Shown here: piece after piece, positions 12,401 to 23,248 of the stretch | How positions within the stretch are numbered: position 1 is the first letter of the stretch | How the letters are laid out: each line of letters begins with the position of its first letter | Origin: Amia ocellicauda | Lineage: Eukaryota; Chordata; Actinopteri; Amiiformes; Amiidae | NCBI RefSeq assembly: GCF_036373705.1 | Contig: NC_089864.1 | Location: 3,466,501-3,530,500 of the forward strand | Reading direction: 5' to 3' | DNA length: 64,000 nt | Made by a program: the position numbers and the translations under genes | Notes under the pieces: model-generated | The model's input: the letters and a program-made list of their open reading frames with translations, nothing else | The model's database searches: none | What the model was told of the DNA's origin: nothing

Positions 12401-15400
12401 GCACAGACAGCCACACTACAGGTCAGTTTCAAGACAAGACAGAGTTGATGGTTTAAATACTCTTGCTGTGCTGAATTTGATTTCTGCTATGACATTGACA
12501 ATTTGATGAATGGTAATAGCTAAGCTGCACTAGTTTAGGGTTTCCATACATCCATACATTTTAGCACCTATTTGCCATACAACCATGTATTGAACAAATA
12601 AGTGCTGTTTTTTATTTCACCTATTGTTATATATTTGCGCTGCATGTAATGTTACATAAGGGTCCAGGGATTGAATGTTACACTCATAACTTATTGTTCA
12701 GACATTAATACTTTTTTTGCATATAAATATTAGTTTGAGGTCATAACACTTTGTTGTTGGTTACACCTCCAGCCCCCCACCTTGTGGAGTGCCCTCTTTA
12801 TTGACAGTTCAGATATGGTTTCCCTCGCTGGCTCTGGTTATCTCAACTCATTATCAGTGCAGCAGTAACTTTAGCTAATGGGTTAAAAGGGGCTTCTTAA
12901 TGTACAGTGTTAAAGATGCATTCCAGTGATGTTGGGGTGTTGTGAACCCATTCTGTCCAATCAGGCATTTTCTTTATTTTTTATATTAACGGGACCCTAT
13001 TTTGTTCACTAATACCATTCCTTCTTGCACTAAGGTGAGTGAAGAAGTTGTCTACATTGTCTATCGTGTGAATGGCAATAAGGTATCACTGTTGTCTGTT
13101 GTGTTAATGTCAATTTGAAAATAATTTTGTCACTAGCAAATGGTAGCAAATATGGTGGTACATTTTTGCTGGATTGTTATGAATTGCCCAACTTATCCTT
13201 GTAATTTGCTTCAATCTTAGCTTACAAACTGCGTTTTTAAAACCCATTTTACAAAAAAAATCAGATGTTGGACACTATGTAATAATGTCCATCAGTAAAA
13301 AAAACAATGGGAAAGGCAGAGAGAGAAAGAGAAAGAAAAGAGAGATAGAGAGATGGATAGTGTATAGGGAGAGAGAATAAATAAAATAGAAGATGGAGAG
13401 AGGGTGAGAGAAAGAGAGAAAAAGAGAAAGCGTATAGGGAGAGAGAGAGATAGAGAAACTGAGATAACGATTAAAAGAGCTCAACAACAGACTTCTCCAT
13501 ATAAACCTATCTATTTATGTATCTATCCACCTAACTCTGCATGGCAGTACAGAGAGCCTATGTTCCTATTCTCTCACCCTAAATAGATCCCCCGCTGCTG
13601 TATGGTAATGCACGTCTACCTGTCTAACAGCCCCTCCACCCTTCTCCCCTGTTTTTCTCCCCTCCACACAGGGGGGGGCAGGGAATGGATGATACCTGGC
13701 ACTGTGCTGGCTGCGGTGGCTGCTGTGATGGGGCTGGTAGCCGCTGTGTGGATCTGCAAGACCATGAAGCACAGGTGCGCTGCCACAGACACACCCTACA
13801 CAGTGGCGATTCTAGAGTCTGTAGTCTGTAGAGGTCCCAGGCAGAATTTTTCCGGGGTGTGTGGTGGGGGGTGCTGACGGTCTTTTCTCCAGTGAAAGCG
13901 GGGGTGGAGGTGCTGACGGTGTTTTCTCCCTTTTCTCCGGTGAGAGCAGGGGTGGGGGGGGGAGAGTTTAGTTACCCATTTAGAATTCCCCATTTTACTC
14001 TGTGGGGGGCCTCCTTCTAGCTCGGGGCCCTAGGCAATTGCCTGGTTTGCCTACCCCGTTGCGACATCTCTGACCCCACACCCCACACCGCGTCTCCCTA
14101 TAGGTGTTACAATCCCCTTTATTGAGATGACGTCTGAATACAGACTGGCACTGAGAATTACAGTGAAAGGATTATGAGGCAGGAAAAGCAGACACCAGTC
14201 AGTATAGACATACTGACAGACCCAGGACTAATTCTAGATATCTGTCTGTCTGTCTGTAGGACCTACATGTGTACTGTCCCTATATGTGTGTGTTTGTATG
14301 TATTTATGTGTGGATTTATGTGTGTATGTATGTTCTGTATGAACTCATGGGAGTATAGCTGCATCTCTCAGCCAATATGTAACCATCAGTCTCAAGACAT
14401 TGTGTTTTCCATTCAGACTAAACCTACATACCTCAAATCTTAGCTAGGAAGATATATGGCTTTTTTAAAGTAATTAAGCAATTAATTATGAAATCCTTTT
14501 TACCCCCCACTGTGCAGGCAGAAGAGGACGAAGAGCAGTGTATCAGGTGAGGTCTGATGTCGTACCCAGTGTGATGACGCTGCTCATACTTTGTGTGCGG
14601 AGACTGTTCTCTTAAGAAATAGAAGCGTATGTTTGTGTACTCCTGGTTGTAAGAGGTAAGGGATTGTGTCTAGTAGTATGTCACTGCCATGAAATTTACC
14701 CCCACCCCCATCAGTGGCTGTGCTTACACGCCACGACTATAGAAGGAGTGACATGACTTATTTTAATGAGGAACGGACAAATAACACTTTTACAGTGTTT
14801 TGGTTCACATTGTAATTAACATCCGCAGTATAAAAGGGTACACTTTCAAAGTGTTGAGAATTCTTCATGTCTTTGTTTGCTTTCTACTGTTCGTTTTTAT
14901 TGGGGAGAGATGATTGCTTTAACACAGGAAGTATGGTGTAAGAGCAACTCACCACAGCACTGATATTATTATCTTGTATTAGCTGATTCAATACATAGTG
15001 ACAGTTATATGTGACCGATAATAGTGGGGCTTTTACATGGAGCTACTACACACTGAAGAAACTGTAAATAGGCAGGAACCATAATAGCGAAAAAGAGAAA
15101 GAAAGGAGAGAAAGATAGAGAGATAGTGTATATGGAGAGAGAGTGAACAGAATAGAAGATGGAGGGAGGGTGAGAGAAAGAGGGCCGGAAGAGAGTGACA
15201 AAAAGAGAGAGTATAGGGAGGGAGAGAGGGATAACGATTAACAGAGGTTTAGGTCATAGGTTTAACAACTCCTGCTACTCTGACCTTTGTGTTTTGTTTT
15301 CTCCATTTCTGTGTCATTTGGACGGAAACATGAAACAAACCGATTTACCTCTGTATCCAGACACGACCACCTTAAATGAGTCTACAGTCATGACTTATTC

Positions 15401-15599
15401 ACCAGCAGGTCAGTCAGCTCTGGTCTTATTAAGATCACGGTCCATTTCTCACTAGTACAGGGCAAGTATTGCTCTCAGTCTGTTCTTCTATCACTCACTC
15501 TCACACATCTTCATTTTGACAGGACAAGATCAAAGCATCCCTTCACAGGTAAGTTGGAGTGAATCCTTTTGGTCATAAATCAGCCTGTAAATTTTATTT

Positions 15600-15638
<39 letters not shown>

Positions 15639-16034
15639 TTATTTTAAATACAAATACTGTATATACCAGTGCATTGTAATGCATAGTTATTTACCGTTTG
15701 GTGGCAGGACTCGGTGCTCTGTGGCCTGGTCACTGTCTCTAGTGTACTAGTAGGCCTAGTCAAAGTTTAGATTTGGTCGGGGCCTGTGTAAGATAACTGT
15801 ATTTGAATAAAACTACCTGATGTGCTCAGTGGACTGGTAGTGTCATCCAGACACAGTGCATATAATCATCTCTTCTCTCTGCCTCTCTGCCGCTCTCTAT
15901 CTATCTCTCTATCTCAGACCATAGATGAAGTGCAGTACACCGCAGTCAGTTTCACAGCAGCGGAAAGCCGCCCCCTCAGAGACCACCCGGCCACACAGGA
16001 CTCCACAGTGTATTCGCCCATCATGACCAAATAG
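9379..16034 (+). CDS. Ig receptor unit 3: two Ig domains, transmembrane, ITIM/ITSM tail (complete)
   Basis: A type I membrane receptor predicted to be inhibitory. Exons: 9379-9436, 10344-10664, 10979-11326, 13672-13774, 14518-14546, 15361-15408, 15523-15548 and 15918-16034. Phases agree throughout and give 349 residues. Residues 1-20 are a signal peptide (MRLLLVWSVLTGAAWKYIAG). Residues 21-127 form the first Ig domain (ISC, WDW, SDAGVYSC, extra Cys). Residues 128-225 form the second (CYKNLK, FICSHC, FDWSLNG, RVTCGS). A short Thr/Pro stalk follows, then a membrane segment at about 250-270 (TVLAAVAAVMGLVAAVWIC) and a basic stop-transfer KTMKHR. The tail has VQYTAV at Tyr318, an ITIM that would recruit SHP-1/SHP-2, and TVYSPI at Tyr343, which fits the ITSM form TxYxxI. 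MTYSPA at Tyr299 is a poorer match. The many small tail exons resemble leukocyte inhibitory receptors. The exact family (DICP, CD300-like, other) is not settled. Confidence 0.85.
9438..9492. repeat. (AAT)n array directly after the signal-exon donor
   Basis: The donor GT is itself the first part of the array (GGTAATAATAAT), so the 5' splice site of unit 3 intron 1 is embedded in the microsatellite. The rest of this intron (9493-10343) holds nothing I recognise. Confidence 0.85.
11593..13490 (+). repeat. Intron duplicate copy A, split by about 1.56 kb of inserted DNA
   Basis: 11593-11750 (starting 'ctcaccacagcactgaca') and 13310-13490 (GA-rich, ending 'gataacgattaaaagag') match in order the uninterrupted segment 14947-15250. 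Copy A therefore carries an extra 1.56 kb that includes the hAT-type element at 12012-12390. Both copies lie in introns of unit 3, on either side of the transmembrane exon. The rest of the insertion (12391-13300) is AT-rich with no feature I can name. Confidence 0.65.
12012..12390. mobile_element. Non-autonomous hAT-type element (MITE) with TAGTGATG termini
   Basis: The left end begins TAGTGATGGCAGTTCGATTC and the right end, read in reverse, TAGTGATGTGTAGTTCACG. The interior repeats GATTC/GAATC-type motifs. The flanking 8-mers ctgcgaat and ctgcacat differ at two positions, fitting a worn 8-bp hAT target duplication. There is no coding capacity. It is intronic in unit 3. Confidence 0.6.
13796..14075. 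repeat. Interspersed repeat in unit 3 intron 4
   Basis: The stretch begins near CAGTGGCGATTCTAGA and ends with a 'ggggccctaggcaattgcct' block. An internal 'gctgacggt..ttttctcc' segment of about 40 bp is repeated. The ends and composition suggest a hAT-like non-autonomous repeat, but I cannot define target duplications. Confidence 0.35.
14947..15250 (+). repeat. Intron duplicate copy B (uninterrupted)
   Basis: Collinear with 11593-11750 joined to 13310-13490. It lies between the two small cytoplasmic exons of unit 3. Shared landmarks include 'cttgtattagctgattcaat' and 'aaataggcaggaaccata'. Confidence 0.65.
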
Positions 16035-16420
16035 CACCATCGAGTGGCAGAATCACGAACTGAATTGTGAATCTGTTTAACCCCTTCCGTTCTGGATGTT
16101 TATATTATTATTACTGTTGTTGTTATGAATTATCATAATAATCATTATGCCATCATCAACATCATTTAGTCTTAGTTGTTAGTTTTTCCAACATAAACTC
16201 TGCAGGTTCGTGCACAACTGAAATTCTGAACTAGGATCTCAAAGACTGTCTTTATAGATGCATAGTCTTCATGGATATCTTAGCCCCATCTTACTTAAAG
16301 AGAAACAGGAAGGATTACTGATTTTGCTCCTATCTTATCATCTACTTGAACGCAGAAGCTACATGTTGGGACTTGAACGCTGAACTCTGTGTTTCAAAAG
16401 CATCAGGGATAAAGTTAGTG

Positions 16421-16515
<95 letters not shown>
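16421..16515. repeat. (CT)n array in the unit 3 3' UTR region
   Basis: Nearly pure CT for about 95 bp, starting 387 bp after the stop codon and ending in CAGG, so it resembles an acceptor. It would lie in the transcript if the polyadenylation signal at 16886 is used. Confidence 0.9.
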
Positions 16516-16517
<2 letters not shown>

Positions 16518-16804
16518 GTATTAAATGTATACCCCACGGTGATTTGTTAGTTTTTTATTTGTTTTGTTTTTACTGTACCGTAGCAGTTAATGACAACTGG
16601 AGTCTATGAGTGTTGTACTTATGAGCAAAGCGCATGATGTGTGTGTATATGACTAATTTTTTTTTTTTACTTGAATCTGAATTGAAGTTGAAGATCCATA
16701 TACACACTGTATAGTGTACTGTAAAGACCACTGCACACGTGTTTAGTTAAATGTAATTATAAACAATAATATGTTAATTGAATTTGTTATTTCTGTTATG
16801 ATGA

Positions 16805-16841
<37 letters not shown>

Positions 16842-16885
16842 AATAACTGTAGCCATAGTTGTATATTTGTTGTTGTTTAACTTTA

Positions 16886-16891
16886 AATAAA
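16886..16891 (+). terminator. Polyadenylation signal candidate for unit 3
   Basis: AATAAA lies 852 bp after the stop codon, with T/G-rich sequence downstream ('gtctatgttgcatatctgct'). An ATT array lies just before it (16808-16840). Confidence 0.4.
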
Positions 16892-16999
16892 CACTGCCGT
16901 CATAGTCTATGTTGCATATCTGCTAATAACCTTGCTCTTGGACACCAGTGCACATCTCACGGTTTGTCCCCACGACCCGGTGGTCTTTTAAAAACTGCG

Positions 17000-17102
17000 T
17001 CCCCTCTTTGAGAAGTTAACGAGATTGGACACAAAACGGTTTTAGGAAACAAGCTGGGTTAAATAGTTTGACACTCACACACGGAGACGCAGACTCTCAT
17101 AA

Positions 17103-17140
<38 letters not shown>

Positions 17141-17510
17141 GGGAGGGCAAGAAAGACGTGCTCAGAGTGTGAGTGTGGGTGGAGAAAAGAAGGGAGGTGT
17201 TCTTTTCGTTTTGCAATCTATCTACTTCACTTACAGCTGAGGGGAGGGAGAGAGAGAGAGAGTTTGACTTTTTCTAAACACTACGCGAAAGAGAGATTGT
17301 TTAAATGAGTGAGAAAGAGAGACTCAGGCTTGAATCGCTGCATTGACTGCCGCTGGGGGGATTTCTCTCAGTGTTGTCTAGTTATTTTGTTTTTTTAAAC
17401 CCCGGCATGAACTTGTAAACACTGCCATCTCGGACAGACGCACTTCAGGACACCCGGGCCACATCCCACCCCCGAGACATGACAGCCGGCGAGACGCGTC
17501 AATAAAGGTA
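17000..17510 (+). promoter_or_regulatory. Possible 5' noncoding exon/promoter region of the rgs3-like gene
   Basis: A GA array (17107-17138) leads into a locally CpG-richer stretch (17400-17530) ending with a good donor 'aataaaggtaaag' at about 17508. The only ATG frame close to it closes at once, so an exon here would be untranslated. Assignment to the downstream rgs3-like gene, 10 kb away, rests on strand and position only. Confidence 0.25.
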
Positions 17511-18193
17511 AAGAGACGCAACCCGCCCGGCTGCACCTTCACTTGCGTGTCGTGGGAAATATCCGTCTGTAGATCTTGTTCCCACTTCCCCAACTCCCTC
17601 CGTCCCTCTCTCTCTCTCTCTCTCGCACACCGGTCTGCAAACACTTCAGAACACAACTTGGATACATAGTTTATACTTGTAACCTCATACATGATAGTCC
17701 ATTTTGTCAAACGAAATCGTTAAGTACACTTTAGGCATGAGTGTGTTTGCAATAGATGCACTACTGGAGTACAAATAGGGCTGTTTTATCCTGGTCCAGA
17801 TTAGCACTATAGTCTGGAACTGCCCAGCCATTATTTGAAGTAGAGTAGTAGAAGACTGTCAATAATCATGGCCTGTGGGAGCAGATGGTGTCCTTCACTG
17901 TACTTTAAAGTCTCTAATATGTAGTAAGTTAGTCACACCTGGTTTTTGTTGTAAGGGTCAACAGGTGGACTGGACACATGACACACAAGTGATGTGAACC
18001 CGGCTTGCAAACCCTTAGCCACTCCACACAGACAGATCCCTCATCCTACTCGTTCTATAACATTTTTCTTCTTCTCTCTGGAATCCCAGTTGTGATCTGT
18101 GAGAAACAGGAATGTCATCTAAGAGATACGATCAAAACCCGTAGTGAGGGACGTTCCAGCATGTCAGTCACCCTGCTTTGACCGACCACAACT

Positions 18194-18256
18194 CTTCTTC
18201 TTCTTCTTCTTCTTCTTCTTCTTCTTCTTCTTCTTCTTCTTCTTCTTCTTCTTCTC
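18194..18256. repeat. (TTC)n microsatellite
   Basis: About 21 perfect TTC units, a homopurine-homopyrimidine tract able to form triplex DNA. Intergenic. Confidence 0.9.
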
Positions 18257-18639
18257 CTTCATACAGTGGAAATAGCCCCGCCATTTTTAGATCCTATCCC
18301 CTTTAACATAAATATAAGGTCCATAAAGAAAAGGCAAACAAGTGTTAATTAGGAAGATTAAAAAGTTTCATACATGAACAAATAGGATGAAGTTTTGATT
18401 TGGTCTAGTCCAATGTCACATTGGAGCAGAAAATATCAAACTGTGTCATAAACAATCAAACAATGTCATACGTGACTAAAGATGTGCCTCGGGAATGCCT
18501 GATATGCCTGGTTCTTGCAGGTTTCAGGGAAATGCTTGTTGTACATTTACCTATATGTAAATGAAGATGTACAACTGTACTGACCAAATCAAAACATATT
18601 TTTTTACTGCTAAGTCTGTATCCTTAGAGAAGCCATATC

Positions 18640-18830
18640 GGATTTGCCCTTAATTCACTGTACTGTAAAGCACTGTATTGCACTGTAATACACTGTACTG
18701 TAAAACACTATTCTACTGTATTCTACTGTGACACACTGTACTGTAATACGCACATTGCATTGTACTGTAATATACTGTAGAATGTATTATGTTTTACTGC
18801 ACTGTAATGTACTATACTTTACTCCTAGCT
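18640..18830. repeat. Imperfect tandem repeat around CACTGTACTGTAA
   Basis: About a dozen diverged units of 12-16 bp built on CACTGTACTGTAATA. Similar wording recurs around 60370-60490 and 34960-35060, so it may be a dispersed satellite-like family. Confidence 0.5.
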
Positions 18831-19004
18831 GAGAATTTGCTAGATAGTAGAGAGGGAATCTCATTTGTCTATTATTAATGATAATAACTAGAATTGAATC
18901 TCCGGTTGTACTTTGTCTGCACATGACGGTACTTGTCGTATAAAATATTAAATATGTATTATTTTTATAGTGCTGCGCAGGTTAGCATCAGTAATATTGG
19001 GTAG

Positions 19005-19205
19005 GGGAGGGATTCCCAAACCAGACCTGGTGTAAACCAAGCCCTGCTGCAATGTGTTCCAGTGGTGTACTTAATTACTTAATTGAATTGTGTATTGCAG
19101 TGTTAGTTCAGTTAAGGAATCAATTAAGCAATGAACAGCTCAGGTGGAATGAAAAACTGCAGGGCAGGAGGTACTCTGGGAATGTTTTGGAAACCGCTGG
19201 TATAG
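19005..19205. mobile_element. hAT-like non-autonomous element, degraded
   Basis: The left end 'gggattcccaaacc' and right end 'ttttggaaaccgctgg' form an inverted repeat of the CAGTGGTTTCCAAAC type. Internal 'cttaattacttaattgaatt' and 'caattaagcaatgaacagct' arms pair with each other. It is related to the element at 40663-40947. Confidence 0.5.
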
Positions 19206-19385
19206 GATATTCTAAGATGCAATAGTATTTGAGTTAAGAGTGGTAATATGCATTATTGACAGTGTGTGATACTGTAGAGGTAGTTGTGTTAATTAGTACT
19301 GTATAACTATATTTAATTAAATTAATTAATAAGTGGGAATACTACAGTAAGTAGGTTAGTAATAGTTACAACGTGATGGTGGAGC

Positions 19386-19600
19386 AGTCTTTGGGCAGCA
19401 GTGTGGAGTAGGTAGGGCTCTGGACTCTTGAGCCAAAGGTCATAGGTTTAGTCCCAGGTGGGGGACACTGCTGTTGTACCCTTGAGTAAAAACCCAGCTC
19501 TACAGATATGTAATTGTATGTAAAAACAATGGGATATACCGTAACAATTGTAATTCACCTTGGATGTCTGCTTAGAAATAATATAATAATGATAATCTAC
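19386..19600 (+). mobile_element. tRNA-derived SINE
   Basis: The head 'cagcagtgtggagtaggtag' with 'ggctctggactcttgagcc' and 'ggtttagtcc' looks like tRNA-type A and B boxes of a polymerase III promoter. A body and a tail 'tggatgtctgcttagaaat' follow, then an AT-rich run. Fish SINEs of this form copy their tail from a partner LINE. Several changes from the consensus I remember show it is an old copy. Confidence 0.6.
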
Positions 19601-20009
19601 TAATCCTTGTAGGGGACAGAAGTGTTGCAGCCTCATCTAACACAGAGTATATCGGCTTATTATTTTATCACCGCAATACTGCTGTGTGTGTGTGTGTGTG
19701 TGTGTGGTATCTTTTGTTGCGTGAATATACTTTCACCAGTTGCATCAGTTGCGAGTGGGTGGCACTCTACTGGAGGAGATGGAGTGGAGGTAAGCAAAAC
19801 CGGTGGCAAGTGTCTTCTTTGGCCCCTATATAGTATACCTGCTTATTGGATCTTTTTGTCATTTGAGATGATTCTGTTTGGTATTGTTGTAGTTTATAGT
19901 CAGTAGAAACGGTGTTGTCATTATACAGAAAACAGGCACAGGGATCGAGTTACAATAATTACATAGCAATTTATATAGCAGGACCACGCCAACTCAGAGC
20001 AACACTGTG

Positions 20010-20310
20010 CAGAGTGGCCTATAATGGACAAGGCTTGTCTACTGCTTACTCTTACAGTGCTAGTCGTGCTGTTTATTGTGATTTCCCCTATGCCCTCAGC
20101 TCTTAACTATGACGTCAGCGCATCTTGTCTGCACTTGTTAGCTCTTAGAACTAGGATTTAGGACTTGTATTTTATATGAACTGTATATTTTAACTTCTGC
20201 ACTTCTGTAATCTTGAAACAGTAATTGTATTGTGCTTGGTTTGAAATGTGTACTGTATTATTGCTCTTTTGTTTTGCTCTTGTATCCTAAGAATAAGAAT
20301 AATTAAATTT
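20010..20310 (+). mobile_element. LINE 3' end
   Basis: It shares 'catcttgtctgcact', 'agctctta' and the 'ctgcacttctgtaat..tgtattgc' pattern, in order, with 42820-43198, which carries the complete tail. It looks like the 3' UTR of an L2-type non-LTR retrotransposon, truncated at the 5' end. No coding sequence remains. Confidence 0.45.
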
Positions 20311-22861
20311 TGAATGAGGTGTTGAAATGGAAGTGGACAGAAATGGGCCAGAGTTTACCTATTCCTTTTGTATCTTAGTATACTCTATACAGGCTAAATG
20401 CACCGTGTTGGTACCACCATCATTCCTGCACATAATTCCTGAGTGAAATGTACCTGGTTGTTGTAACGTTGGATGAACAGAGTGAAAGTGAAACCAAACA
20501 GCAGAGGGAAAGGGTTTCATTCAAGGTTTCTACACACAATTTTAAGTATTATTAGATTCCATCAAACCCGTTCTCTTGACTGAGGGTTTCATAGATAACA
20601 GGTGGGACGAAAGGGCGTCTCGTTTATCCATTAATACTCATCATCATTGCGTTTATATGTTATTAGTAATAATGCTTTTATTATTAATGACAAGAACAAC
20701 AGTAGAACAAGTCTGCGTGTTTTCACCCTCAGACTGATAAAGAAACAGAAAAACAGCCCTGTGCATGGTGTCCAATGAGACTATTAATGCCGTAAATGTG
20801 GTGCACTTTGGTTGTGTGAGATGTGAACACATATCTCTGATGTGATTTGTGCAGTTACATTACTGCCATTGTCCCAATAAACTCTGAGTGTGTTAAACCG
20901 TTCCTTCCGTAACTGAACATGTGAAACCATTGCTGCGACGCAGGTGTCTTCAGTGTCTGCTTAAAACTTATACTGGTAAAGTCTGAGTGGCCGATGCATG
21001 TGTCCATCCACTGGCCAAAGTGTCCACTTCACCAAACAGTTATGTTTATGCCCTGCTACTAGCTACGACTACCAAGACTTTACTCATGATATCTTCCAGG
21101 AAGTATAATTTGTTTACAACAGAAGTTTTCCTTTCAAGTCATGGTATGCCAGTTTATGAGATAATAAAATTCAATCTTGTGGTTATTTTAAGACAACAGT
21201 GTCACGTGGGGTGGGGGGGTGGGGGTGAGAATGAAAGGACAGATTAATGTACTTTCACTACTGTCCTTATATCAGAAACCAATTTGTTTGTCTAGTTATT
21301 TTATTCTTTTATATGGATGAGACGAATCCAGCAAAATATATTGAATAACTTGGCCTTGGTAAATGTGCAAGGCCCATGCCACTAAGATAGGAGATGCATG
21401 TTCGTAGAGTCCCTCTCTTCGTCAAAGTTTTTGTTTTATAATTTAAGTCTATATTACAACCACCTTTTATCAACAACAATACTACAGCTGTGTGTGTGTG
21501 TATATATAGCTGTCAATCATGTAGAGTGCAGTCTGATGGTGTTTCTTGCTGTCTTTACATATTTAGATATTATTCCGTACTGACTTTCTGAAGAGGTGAA
21601 ATCAACCTCTCTGTATCTCCCAATCTCTCTCTCTCTGCCTCTGTCTCTCTCCTTATCTCTGTCTGCATCTCCCAGGGTCACACTCTTCCTCCCCACTTAT
21701 CCATCTGTAATGTGTGCAGCAGTCACTTGCCTGTGATTTGTTCCCCCCAACAATCTGTCCTACTTTAGTCAGGTAATGTAATGTCAAGTAATGTGTGGGA
21801 TTGTGTTGGGTTTTACGGTGGGGAATAAGCTGCCCAGATGTTCTGAGGATTATCTCTGCTGATGAATATTAAAGTTTGATGGAGGCGCGCTGCTGTGGTG
21901 GGGATTATGATTGATAATGTCAGTGCCATCAATACATCACAGACCGACACAAGAGCCAGACAGAGATTACTCCGTTAGAAGTGTGGCACTCTCGGTGAAA
22001 CAGGAAGTGAGTCTGTCCGGACATGAGTGTGTCCGTGTCCCGGTCAGTCATCAGTCAGTCACAATATCGGTCAGTCAGCATGTCAGTAAGTGTATCAGTC
22101 AGTAAGTCAGAATCTTTTTCAGGTAGAGGGTATTTCATGCAGTAAAAATGTGCACAAGATCAAGAGTGCTGGACTGGGATCACAGTCTGGACAGGTGTGT
22201 CTTGAGCAGATGCTGCAAGATTATGGAAAACCAACACCCTAATTCTCCTCATCACCTCACTTTCTTTCACTGAAGAAGGTGACTGGACTGGTTTAACTGC
22301 ATATGTTCAATAAGTTAGATTCCTGCTTAGAAATGTGTGCTTGAGGGGATTGAGGGGTTAGAAACAGATTGTATTTATACAGTGTTTCTCAGCTCTGTTG
22401 ATGTCAGGCAGTGTCAACCAGCAGTCCTTTCCTGCCCAGGCTCCCTGGCCTGCTCTGGACCCGAGGGAGATAAGGGGTTAAAGTGTGGGAGGCCAGGCTC
22501 AGTGTACCAGGGGAGTGATAGCTTGTTTACAAATGAAGGAATGTCTTTCTGTTTCCTTGTCACATCAGCTCATCCATCTCTCACTGTTTTAAAGAGATCT
22601 GCAGTCTAGGACACTTACTGGGAACTGGGCCCTCCACAGAGACACTTCATTGTTCCCAAACGCCACTCGGTCACCCCTGTAATGTAGCGTGTGTGTCTTG
22701 AACTTTACATCTCTTATTTATCTTATTAACCAGCTGTGACATCCTGTTCCTCAGTGAAAGGTATTATGGGTACATTTAGTTTACCAGACTTTATGGAAAG
22801 TAGAAAAACACAGATAGACAGATTAGAAGCATGGTCATTTATCTGTCCGTCTATCTTATGT

Positions 22862-22905
<44 letters not shown>

Positions 22906-23214
22906 ATATGGATATATGGCCAATCAGGAATCTACTGAGCAGTATTTAATTTACAAATCCAGTTTTGACCTGAACTACTTTTATTTCCTCATTAGAATAA
23001 AGTTTACATTTTTGTTTTTTCTGTATTCTGGAGCTTAAATTTGGTTAACTAGTCCGTTTGCTTCTTTGTGTTCAGGTGGTTTGTGGTCTGATTGCTGGAG
23101 CTCAACTTTTAATGATGTAAAGTTATAGAATGTCTCATGTCTGAATGGGACTTTCAGTCAGTGGCTTCCAGTCATCAGTGAGAGGAGGCTGTGTCACATC
23201 TGTATCGGGCAGCA

Positions 23215-23248
<34 letters not shown>

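Noticed and set aside
16346-16609. Open frames of alternating Leu-Ser or Arg-Glu over CT/GA arrays (also near 17105, 23191, 27652, 53224)
   Set aside because: Dinucleotide repeats are open in most frames. No start, splice or family evidence.
16302-18110. Further GAAACAGGAA motifs at about 16302 and 18101 as regulatory sites
   Set aside because: One is in the receptor 3' UTR and the other intergenic, with no positional equivalence. Treated as chance matches.
19386-19460. Head of the SINE as a functional tRNA gene
   Set aside because: A/B-box-like sequence is present but no complete cloverleaf or terminator at the right place. It continues into a SINE body and tail.
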